In this document: piece by piece, positions 56,008 through 64,000 of the stretch
Position numbering within the stretch: position 1 is the stretch's first letter
How the letters are laid out: every line of letters starts with the position of its first letter
Assembly: GCA_907163375.1 (NCBI GenBank)
Contig: CAJQUW010003434.1
Location: forward strand, 124,001 to 188,000
Length of the DNA stretch: 64,000 bases
Reading direction: 5' to 3'
DNA from: Prostheceraeus crozeri
Taxonomy: Eukaryota > Platyhelminthes > Polycladida > Euryleptidae
The notes under the pieces: generated by a model
What the model saw: only the letters and a program-made list of their open reading frames with translations
What the model was told of the DNA's origin: nothing
Databases searched by the model: none
Made by a program: the position numbers and the translations under genes

Positions 56008-56553
56008 TCATTTTACAATCCGCTGGGTACGTACATACTCAATGAGATAGTCTAGGATCATATTTGCTTGTACATGAGATTTTAGTCCAGTAATGATCAC
56101 TTTACTATTATGAAAGATTGCCACATGCACAGGTAACCAACAACTAATGAGAGCTGCAGGAAAAAGTTCGGGTTCATAACACAAACTGTAACTGCTGGTA
56201 CGAATCTTCAAAAATGATAGACTGTCACTCAATTGAGTAGAGATCACCATATTGTCCACAGTCAGATTCGACATCACACACCTCTCCCTCTTCCATATCC
56301 GACGTAGTAGTCTTTGTAGCTCTAAGCGCATTGACTGCGCCGATGAATGAGAAAGGGCGCCGAGAATCTGTACAGTCCCATTTGGGAAGAGTTGAAGATT
56401 CCGTGAATTGTTCATCTTCACCACTAACATTTGAGGACGGCCCGGGTAATACTTGCTGTTTGGAAGCTGTTGGTGTAATGTTGTGAGATCGATTTTGGTG
56501 TAGAGTCTGAAGCGACGGAGAATGTTGACGATGTTGTAGTGATGGCGCTTCAT
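56008..56553 (-). CDS. TATA-binding protein homologue (Polinton-borne)
   Basis: A minus-strand frame of 181 codons from the ATG ending at 56553, about the length of the TBP core (around 180 residues). Both direct repeats of the TBP saddle are recognisable. The first shows NIVNILRRFRLYTKIDLTTL, YYPGRP, and LFPNGTVQILGALS, matching 'NIV.TV.L...LDL..IA', 'YNPKRF' and 'IFSSGKMV.TGAKS'. The second shows NMVISTQLSDSLSF, CYEPELFPAALI and IFHNSKVIITGLKSH, matching 'NMV.S.D', 'YEPELFPGLIY' and 'IFVSGKVVLTGAK'. TBP nucleates polymerase II initiation at TATA boxes. The frame is convergent with the protease and overlaps another frame (56875-56225). Confidence 0.85.
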   Translation of the reverse strand: MKRHHYNIVNILRRFRLYTKIDLTTLHQQLPNSKYYPGRPQMLVVKMNNSRNLQLFPNGTVQILGALSHSSAQSMRLELQRLLRRIWKRERCVMSNLTVDNMVISTQLSDSLSFLKIRTSSYSLCYEPELFPAALISCWLPVHVAIFHNSKVIITGLKSHVQANMILDYLIEYVRTQRIVK

Positions 56554-56875
56554 GATGAAAGAATGAGTAAATTGAGCGATGTACCTTCCTTTTATACTTT
56601 TCCCAACTACCTTGATGAAATGTGAAGTTAGTATGAAGTTGGGAATGATAGAGTTGAATTCGCCGATTGTTGACGCGCAGCCAGATGCGATTTCCAATAC
56701 GTGAATGTCTTTTCATATAGAAGTATTTCAAGTCCTTCATGATATGATGTAGAGATTGAAAATGACGATAAGATAAAGCAAACTCTCTTCTCACATTTCC
56801 AGTTGAATCTTTGAAATAGACGTTTCGATCATGATCCGTTTCAATACGTTGTAGGGAATCTAATTTCCAACTCAT
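56225..56875 (-). CDS. PC4-like protein, overlapping the TBP frame
   Basis: 216 codons on the minus strand. The first 110 residues (MSWKLDSLQRIETDHDRNVY, then FALSYRHFQSLHHIMKDLKY) are a paralogue of the protein at 57254-56898. The basic, strand-rich layout, with a basic-aromatic beta stretch before a helix with a Q/W-x-x-L core, recalls the single-stranded-DNA-binding coactivator PC4/p15. The later half is serine- and acid-rich and overlaps the TBP homologue by about 330 bp in another frame; that half may not be translated. Confidence 0.5.
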   Translation of the reverse strand: MSWKLDSLQRIETDHDRNVYFKDSTGNVRREFALSYRHFQSLHHIMKDLKYFYMKRHSRIGNRIWLRVNNRRIQLYHSQLHTNFTFHQGSWEKYKRKVHRSIYSFFHHEAPSLQHRQHSPSLQTLHQNRSHNITPTASKQQVLPGPSSNVSGEDEQFTESSTLPKWDCTDSRRPFSFIGAVNALRATKTTTSDMEEGEVCDVESDCGQYGDLYSIE

Positions 56876-56897
56876 GATGTGTAGTAGTCATGTCTGA

Positions 56898-57254
56898 TTA
56901 AGATTTGCATAGTAGGGCGATGAACTCACGACGAATAAATGTCATGATGGAGCGATGTATATATCTTCTATACTTCTCCCAATTGTATTTGCGAAATGAG
57001 AAACAGTTTGCGGAATGAGAATGGTAGATTTGAATTTCATTTCTGTAATGTTGAAGCCAAACTTGATCACCCAAGGAGATGAATCTTAATGTTTCAAAAT
57101 ATTCCAAATCCCTCATGATATCATTGAGGTTGACAAATTGTCGCCATGTTAATGTAATTCCTCTTGATGTATGACCATGAGAATTTTTGAAATGTACGTT
57201 TCCATCACGATCAACTCTGATATATTGTAGAGAGTCCAAAATCCAAGTCTTCAT
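56898..57254 (-). CDS. PC4-like protein (Polinton accessory)
   Basis: 119 codons from the ATG ending at 57254 (MKTWILDSLQYIRVDRDGNV, then RGITLTWRQFVNLNDIMRDL). The GI.LT..Q...L core resembles PC4 ('KGISLT..QW..L'). It is a clear paralogue of the neighbouring frame at 56875. The gene diverges from the next one, with only 35 bp between the two start codons, so the promoters must be very compact or shared. An almost identical inverted copy lies at 63370-63777. Confidence 0.5.
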   Translation of the reverse strand: MKTWILDSLQYIRVDRDGNVHFKNSHGHTSRGITLTWRQFVNLNDIMRDLEYFETLRFISLGDQVWLQHYRNEIQIYHSHSANCFSFRKYNWEKYRRYIHRSIMTFIRREFIALLCKS

Positions 57255-57289
57255 GATGTTATGCAAAGTTGCAGATTAGCAATATAAAA

Positions 57290-58687
57290 ATGTCGTTTTA
57301 TCATATTTTGCTTAGCAATGCGGCTACAAAGAGATTTACTAGTAATCGAGCTGCACTCTTTTCTACTCCCATTGATCATGCACAACAGCTAAATGGGAAT
57401 TGGGAAGTGGGTGTCACTCAACTTGTTTATAGCAACTGTGTCTATACTTTTGATCATGAGGTGATGACTATTAATATGAGGCGTACAGCTGCTTATCAAT
57501 GTGAAAAGGGGTGCCGAGTATACATTCCACAGTGGCCAAAGAAAGATCTCTTATCATGTAAAAAGTTTATATATGATTTCTTGAATAAAGCGAGTAAACA
57601 TATTGTCCAATTTACTCCGCACAATGATGATTATAATTATGTACATCATGTAGTTGAGAAAGATTGGATTGTTGGTTTAAGTCCAAGTTTAAGAAATGAT
57701 TTAGGTTACCTCGCTAGCGCCTTGACAAGCTATGATAATTTTAACGTTAATTACCACATAAGTGGCCATAAACAGTTAATATATCGAGAGGAAGCTTATT
57801 ATGTAGATCTTATTCCAAGAAATGAGAAGACGTTGGTGAAGAAGATTGTGATTAAGCCAAGAAAGACAAACATGACTCCTGAAACATTATTGAAGAAATT
57901 TAATTATCTCCTTCGAGTTGATGGTAAACAAGTGGCAACATTGACTTATATTAAATCATCTAATCATATTGCAATAAGCAAATTAAATGATGATGATCTA
58001 GTATTAGTTTGTTCAAAAGATTTTCATCAGTTCTTGCGACATCGTTCTGCAGCTGTTCATGGAAAATCTGATATGCAACATTTACCATGTGAAAGGTCAA
58101 ATCAATTTGATACAGAATGGTCCGTATCTTTATACAGAAAGTGTGTAGAGCCTTTAGGTGGTATCTTACATGAAACAAGAGTGTTGATGCCTCGCATTAT
58201 TACTTCGGTTAAATTGGTTGTAGATTATTTAAATGAAGTGATTAATGACCAACATATTTCATTTTCTGAAAAAGAAGGTACTTTGTCTCTCATTATAAGT
58301 GGAAAAGGTATTGAACTAATTATGGATAAAACTCTAATGGACATTTTGGGTTTTGATCAAAATATCTTTAAAAGTGGTACTGTAACCAAAGCTAGCGCAG
58401 ACATGTCGCTATCGCGTCGTATTAACTATTTTCAGATATATTCCAATATTGGTGAAGATGTACGTGTGGGAGATGTTGAAGCTCCATTGCTAGCAATGAT
58501 ACCATACCAGCCAAAAAGCTGCAGTATTTTATCTGAGCATACTTTCAAGAAAGTGCATTATACAAAGCTGAAATCGAACTACATCCCACAAATTGATATT
58601 GCCATTTATGACGATGCTGGTGCGTTGATCCCTTTTCATAAAGATGCTGTGACAAGTATCACACTCCATTTCCGAATGAAGAGTTAA
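57290..58687 (+). CDS. F54H12.2-like Polinton protein, first copy
   Basis: 466 codons from the ATG at 57290. The N-terminal LNGNWEVGVTQLVYSNCV and the C-terminal ending TSITLHFRMKS, preceded by a YIPQIDIAIYDDAGALIPF block, fit the F54H12.2-like family found in Polintons and related elements, thought to be virion proteins. It is open throughout. A nearly identical inverted copy lies at 61936-63334. Confidence 0.75.
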   Translation: MSFYHILLSNAATKRFTSNRAALFSTPIDHAQQLNGNWEVGVTQLVYSNCVYTFDHEVMTINMRRTAAYQCEKGCRVYIPQWPKKDLLSCKKFIYDFLNKASKHIVQFTPHNDDYNYVHHVVEKDWIVGLSPSLRNDLGYLASALTSYDNFNVNYHISGHKQLIYREEAYYVDLIPRNEKTLVKKIVIKPRKTNMTPETLLKKFNYLLRVDGKQVATLTYIKSSNHIAISKLNDDDLVLVCSKDFHQFLRHRSAAVHGKSDMQHLPCERSNQFDTEWSVSLYRKCVEPLGGILHETRVLMPRIITSVKLVVDYLNEVINDQHISFSEKEGTLSLIISGKGIELIMDKTLMDILGFDQNIFKSGTVTKASADMSLSRRINYFQIYSNIGEDVRVGDVEAPLLAMIPYQPKSCSILSEHTFKKVHYTKLKSNYIPQIDIAIYDDAGALIPFHKDAVTSITLHFRMKS

Positions 58688-58696
58688 TGCAAACGT

Positions 58697-60249
58697 ATGC
58701 TAATATATTTTTCCAATGTGAATAATATGGAAAGTGAAAATAAGGACTCGTTTCTAATCTACTTGCCCAGTAATGCTTCTATGAATAAATTTCCCAAAAA
58801 TAAACCATCAGACTATCGAGTAGAATTAAATCGGCCACTGCATTTAGAAGGTGAATGGGAGGTTGGCGTTTCTAGTATTTGCTATGATAGCAATATTCAG
58901 AATGTGAATGATTTGGAAGAAATGATATTGACTCCTCGCACCCATGATGGAATAACGATGAATAATGCATTTCAGTTCCCATACAATTTAACATCAGATG
59001 GAAAGTGGAACTATGAATGGATTCAGATAAAATCAGATTCTTATGAACCATTTGGGAATGAGAAAATTATTAAGGCATTCAACAGTGGTAATACTTCCAT
59101 CATGAAGAATAAAAATCAGAAAGCTTATGAGTTTACTATCTATCGTTGGAGTGGGAGACAGTTCCTCCGCTTTCATTCTTTTACTAAAGGTCTTACGCTG
59201 AGGTTGGATAGTGAATTCTATCCACATCTTGGTTTTGGTCATGGACTACATCTAACGTCAATTGCTACTGCAAATGTTAAAAAGTTTATTCAAATCGAAT
59301 CAACAAATTTCATTATAGATTTAAAATATTTGATGAAGATGTTGTAGAATGCGAAGAACGCATCATTTTGAAAAAGCGTGGTGTTCAACCTTTATCACTT
59401 ATTGAGTTAGTAAAACGATGGAATGAGACTGTGGGTAAGATGTATGGAGAGAAAATTATGGCGGACAAAAATAAGTTGGTTATTCAGAAATATAATGACA
59501 AACTTACAGTTTATTTCTCTCCAACCTTGCGTCATTTTGTAAGACATTATACACCTATTATTGGAAGCGGTGTGGTGTACGCTTCTCATGAATATCACAC
59601 TAAAGCTGATTCAGTTAATGATGAATGGTGGGTGGACATCTATGGTGATCGCATCAAGAAAATTTACCAGTCTTATGAAGAATCTAAAGTTGCTATCAAT
59701 ATAATGCCGCGTCTATATCATACAGTTGAAAGCTTCATTCATGTAGTAAATCCTTATATACAACAGAAGTTGAAGCATGTGATGAAAAGTAAATATGATG
59801 TAAAGACACACCACATTTCGTTTTCAATTGAAAATCAACGCGTTGTTCTGAGACTGGGTGATGACATTCAATGTCAATTGAGTAAAAATTTGAAAAAACT
59901 CTTTGGTTTTTCAATGCTACTACAAACTGTGTTTGCTGCTGCGCATACGATTGGTATAGAAACACCAATGACACTTGATAAACATGAACAGCACCTTTAC
60001 ATTCAAAGTGATTTGATTCTACCTATTTCTGTTGGTGAGAAAAAAGAATACATTTTACGTGATTTCATTCATGATAAAGACGCTTCATATGGAATAGTCG
60101 AGAAGATGTTTGAATCTATTTTCTATCATCCCGTCGTCAAACAAACTATACCCTCTATTGCTATCAAAATTACCAATGGTTTACAAGAGTGCATCCACGT
60201 GAAAGATACTAAATCCCTCATAACGTTAGTGTTTCGGAAAACAAAGTGA
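58697..60249 (+). pseudogene. F54H12.2-like Polinton protein, paralogous gene
   Basis: Starts MLIYFSNVNNMESENKDSFL. The N-terminal LEGEWEVGVSSICYDSN parallels the previous gene, and the C-terminal SLITLVFRKTK matches the closing strand, so the two genes are ancient tandem paralogues. Broken once. The inverted copy at 60333-61926 is nearly identical. Confidence 0.7.
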
Positions 60250-60332
60250 AGTCACTTTATACAAACATTTAGTGAAATTTTGTACATGATGTGAAAGCAA
60301 TAGACTTTCTAAGTATAACAAGGTCTATGGCT

Positions 60333-61926
60333 TCACATTTTTGTACATAATTTCAATAATGTAGTATAAAGAATTAACTTTGTTTTCCGAAACACTAACG
60401 TTATGAGGGATTTAGAATCTTTCACATGGATGCACTCTTGTAAACCATTGGTAATTTTGATAGCAATAGAGGGTATAGTTTGTTTGACGACGGGATGATA
60501 GAAAAATAGATTCAAACATCTTCTCGACTATTCCATATGAAGCGTCTTTATCATGAATGAAATCACGTAAAATGTATTCTTTTTTCTCGCCAACAGAAAT
60601 AGGTAGAATCAAATCACTTTGAATGTAAAGGTGCTGTTCATGTTTATCAAGTGTCATTGGTGTTTCAATACCAATCGTATGCGCAGCAGCAAACACAGTT
60701 TGTAGCATTGAAAAACCAAAGAGTATTTTCAAATTTTTACTCAATTGACATTGAATGTCATCACCCAGTTTCAGAACAACGCGTTGATTTTCAATTGAAA
60801 ACGAAATGTGGTGTGTCTTTACATCATATTTACATTTCATCACATGCTTCAACTTCTGTTGTATATAAGGATTTACTACATGAATGAAGCTTTCAACTGT
60901 ATGATATAGACGCGGCATTATATTGATAGCAACTTTAGATTCTTCATAAGACTGGTAAATTTTCTTGATGCGATCGCCATAGATGTCCACCCACCATTCA
61001 TCATTAACTGAATCAGCTTTAGTGTGATATTCATGAGAAGCATACACCACACCGCTTCCAATAATAGGTGTATAATGTCTTACAAAATGACGCAAGGTTG
61101 GAGAGAAATAAACTGTAAGTTTGTCATTATATTTCTGAATAACCAACTTATTTTTGTCCGCCATAATTTTCTCTCCATACTTCTTACCCACAGTCTCATT
61201 CCATCGTTTTACTAACTCAATAAGTGATAAAGGTTGAACACCACGCTTTTTCAAAATGATGCGTTCTTCGCATTCTACAACATCTTCATCAAATATTTTA
61301 AATCTATAATGAAAATTGTTGATTCGATTTGAATAAACTTTTTTAACATTTGCAGTAGCAATTGACGTTAGATGTAGTCCATGACCAAAACCAAGATGTG
61401 GATAGAATTCACTATCCAACCTCAGCGTAAGACCTTTAGTAAAAGAATGAAAGCGGAGGAACTGTCTCCCACTCCAATGATAGATAGTAAACTCATAAGC
61501 TTTCTGATTTTTATTCTTCATGATGGAAGTATTACCACTGTTGAATGCCTTAATAATTTTCTCATTCCCAAATGGCTCATAAGAATCTGATTTTATCTGA
61601 ATCCATTCATAGTTCCACTTTCCATCTGATGTTAAATTGTATGGGAACTGAAATGCATTATTCATCGTTATTCCATCATGGGTGCGAGGAGTCAATATCA
61701 TTTCTTCCAAATCATTCACATTCTGAATATTGCTATCATAGCAAATACTAGAAACGCCAACCTCCCATTCACCTTCTAAATGCAGTGGCCGATTTAATTC
61801 TACTCGATAGTCTGATGGTTTATTTTTGGGAAATTTATTCATAGAAGCATTACTGGGCAAGTAGATTAGAAACGAGTCCTTATTTTCACTTTCCATATTA
61901 TTCACATTGGAAAAATATATTAGCAT
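60333..61926 (-). pseudogene. Inverted copy of the F54H12.2-like paralogue
   Basis: Mirror copy of 58697-60249 on the right arm of the palindrome, differing at only a few residues (for example YHWSGRQF against YRWSGRQF). Broken about once. Its C-terminal end runs into the diverged spacer and so differs from the left copy. Confidence 0.75.
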
Positions 61927-61935
61927 ACGTTTGCA

Positions 61936-63334
61936 TTAACTCTTCATTCGGAAATGGAGTGTGATACTTGTCACAGCATCTTTATGAAAAGGAATCAACG
62001 CACCAGCATCGTCATAAATGGCAATATCAATTTGTGGGATGTAGTTTGATTTCAGCTTTGTATAATGCACTTTCTTGAAAGTATGCTCAGATAAAATACT
62101 GCAGCTTTTTTGGCTGGTATGGTATCATTGCTAGCAATGGAGCTTCAACATCTCCCACACGTACATCTTCACCAATATTGGAATATATCTGAAAATAGTT
62201 AATACGACGCGATAGCGACATGTCTGCGCTAGCTTTGGTTACAGTACCACTTTTAAAGATATTTTGATCAAAACCCAAAATGTCCATTAGAGTTTTATCC
62301 ATAATTAGTTCAATACCTTTTCCACTTATAGTGAGAGACAAAGTACCTTCTTTTCAGAAAATGAAATATGTTGCTCATTAATCACTTCATTTAAATAATC
62401 TACAACCAATTTAACCGAAGTAATAATGCGAGGCATCAACACTCTTGTTTCATGTAAGATACCACCTAAAGGCTCTACACACTTTCTGTATAAAGATACG
62501 GCCCATTCTGTATCAAATTGATTTGACCTTTCACATGGTAAATGTTGCATATCAGATTTTCCATGAACAGCTGCAGAACGATGTCGTAAGAACTGATGAA
62601 AATCTTTTGAACAAACTAATACTAGATCATCATCATTTAATTTGCTTATTGCAATATGATTAGATGATTTAATATAAGTCAATGTTGCCACTTGTTTACC
62701 ATCAACTCGAAGGAGATAATTAAATTTCTTCAATAATGTTTCAGGAGTCATGTTTGTCTTTCTTGGCTTAATCACAATCTTCTTCACCAACGTCTTCTCA
62801 TTTCTTGGAATAAGATCTACATAATAAGCTTCCTCTCGATATATTAACTGTTTATGACCACTTATGTGGTAATTAACGTTAAAATTATCATAGCTTGTTA
62901 AGGCGCTAGCGAGGTAGCCTAAATCATTTCTTAAACTTGGACTTAAACCAACAATCCAATCTTTCTCAACTACATGATGTACATAATTATAATCATCATT
63001 GTGCGGAGTAAATTGGACAATATGTTTACACGCTTTATTCAAGAAATCATATATAAACTTTTTACATGATAAGAGATCTTTCTTTGGCCACTGTGGAATG
63101 TATACTCGGCACCCCTTTTTCACATTGATAAGCAGCTGTACGCCTCATATTAATAGTCATCACCTCATGATCAAAAGTATAGACACAGTTGCTATAAACA
63201 AGTTGAGTGACACCCACTTCCCAATTTCCATTTAGCTGTTGTGCATGATCAATGGGAGTAGAAAAGAGTGCGGCTCGATTACTAGTAAATCTCTTTGTAG
63301 CCGCATTGCTAAGCAAAATATGATAAAACGACAT
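61936..63334 (-). pseudogene. Inverted copy of the F54H12.2-like protein
   Basis: Mirror copy of 57290-58687, almost identical in sequence. It carries about two breaks, while the left copy is open throughout, so decay of the two arms is independent. Confidence 0.75.
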
Positions 63335-63369
63335 TTTTATATTGCTAATCTGCAACTTTGCATAACATC

Positions 63370-63777
63370 ATGAAGACTTGGATTTTGGACTCTCTACAAT
63401 ATATCAGAGTTGATCGTGATGGAAACGTACATTTCAAAAATTCTCATGGTCATACATCAAGAGGAATTACATTAACATGGCGACAATTTGTCAACCTCAA
63501 TGATATCATGAGGGATTTGGAATATTTTGAAACATTAAGATTCATCTCCTTGGGTGATCAAGTTTGGCTTCAACATTACAGAAATGAAATTCAAATCTAC
63601 CATTCTCATTCCGCAAACTGTTTCTCATTTCGCAAATACAATTGGGAGAAGTATAGAAGATACATACATCGCTCCATCATGACATTTATTCGTCGTGAGT
63701 TCATCGCCCTACTATGCAATCTTAATAGATATGTTACAGCCCAAGAGGTTGAAATAAGATTCCCTACAACATATTGA
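63370..63777 (+). CDS. Inverted copy of the PC4-like protein
   Basis: Mirror copy of 57254-56898. It is identical through most of its length, then differs at the C-terminus, where the frame continues about 18 codons further (NLNRYVTAQEVEIRF) because the palindrome arms diverge there. After 63777 a diverged mirror of the second PC4-like gene (KRLFKDTTGNVRRE-like) begins, in broken frames. Confidence 0.6.
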   Translation: MKTWILDSLQYIRVDRDGNVHFKNSHGHTSRGITLTWRQFVNLNDIMRDLEYFETLRFISLGDQVWLQHYRNEIQIYHSHSANCFSFRKYNWEKYRRYIHRSIMTFIRREFIALLCNLNRYVTAQEVEIRFPTTY

Positions 63778-64000
63778 CACGGCTCATGATCGCAAACGTC
63801 TTTTCAAAGATACAACTGGAAATGTGAGAAGAGAGTATTTTATTTCACTTATCGTATTATAATCTCTTACATCCTATCATGGAAGGACATGAAATACTTC
63901 TATAGAAAAGAAATCAGTATTGAATCGCCTCTGGAGCGGTCACAACGGTCGGAATTCACTACTCCTCCAACTTCATCCTAATTACATTTAAAAGGAAGTT

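Larger units (their letters stand above)
47140..64000. mobile_element. Polinton/Maverick fossil, right end beyond the window
   Basis: A block of densely packed small genes with the Polinton set: packaging ATPase, integrase with chromodomain, basic core and minor capsid proteins, major capsid protein, adenain-type protease and F54H12.2-like proteins, plus accessory genes. Intergenic gaps are tiny and some stop and start codons overlap, unlike the surrounding host DNA. The left limit is set where a GC-rich repeat region begins. I found no clear terminal inverted repeat or 6-bp target duplication. Right of 56700 the element folds into a large palindrome that continues past 64000. Most frames are open; I count about five breaks in all, so it is a fairly young fossil. 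The protein-primed DNA polymerase typical of the group is not visible. Confidence 0.9.
56700..64000. repeat. Giant palindrome inside the Polinton
   Basis: The sequence from about 56700 to 60312 is repeated in inverted orientation from 60330 to the window end, around a centre near 60313-60329. Coding blocks 56905-60246 and 60379-63713 are nearly identical. By contrast, the innermost 60 or so bases on each side match only about three quarters, and the outer parts (56700-56895 against 63715-64000) match roughly four fifths. Gene order on the right arm mirrors the left: F54H12.2-like paralogue, F54H12.2-like protein, PC4-like protein. The full right arm is not in the window. Confidence 0.92.

Noticed and set aside
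1-64000. tRNA, rRNA and CRISPR features
   Set aside because: I saw no cloverleaf with internal promoter boxes, no rRNA core sequence and no regularly spaced short repeat array.

Overview
This window is AT-rich metazoan nuclear DNA, probably from an invertebrate; the phylum cannot be fixed from the sequence. The one host gene I recognise is RAD1, the clamp subunit of the 9-1-1 DNA-damage checkpoint complex. It lies on the minus strand, with eight coding exons between 42520 and 12693. The splice phases agree across every junction and the stop codon is present. The exon carrying the start codon was not found. Four introns of roughly 6 to 9 kb are filled with transposable elements; the other three are only about 120 to 190 bp.

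Layout. 1-2250: P-element/THAP9-like transposase remnants and a foldback repeat that a 5'-truncated LINE has entered. 2252-9374: two head-to-tail Penelope-like elements (minus strand), one full length with an uninterrupted 929-codon frame whose GIY-YIG nuclease precedes the reverse transcriptase (the permuted Naiad/Chlamys order). 9711-11672: a THAP-domain P-like transposase remnant. 12693-42520: RAD1 and its intronic elements. These include an RTE LINE split by a canonical Penelope element that is itself split by an L2/CR1-type LINE (13850-20140), further RTE, Penelope and mariner remnants, a BEL/Pao fossil fragment, and a mariner element with an intact-ended pogo element inside it (30100-33900). 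More LINE debris lies at 33905-41060.

43245-47139 holds another copy of the foldback repeat, which shows the empty LINE target site, plus LINE debris and non-coding DNA with no recognisable gene.

47140-64000 is a Polinton/Maverick fossil that runs off the right edge. Its parts include a DnaQ-like exonuclease, RING proteins, a packaging ATPase, an integrase with chromodomain, core/minor capsid proteins, a major capsid protein, an adenain-type protease and two F54H12.2-like proteins. It looks largely preserved, with about five breaks in total. Two features are unusual. It carries a complete two-repeat TATA-binding-protein homologue next to PC4-like genes, and its right part is a giant palindrome (centre near 60320) in which a block of about 3.3 kb per arm is almost identical while the DNA inside and outside it has diverged. 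No protein-primed DNA polymerase gene is visible in the window.
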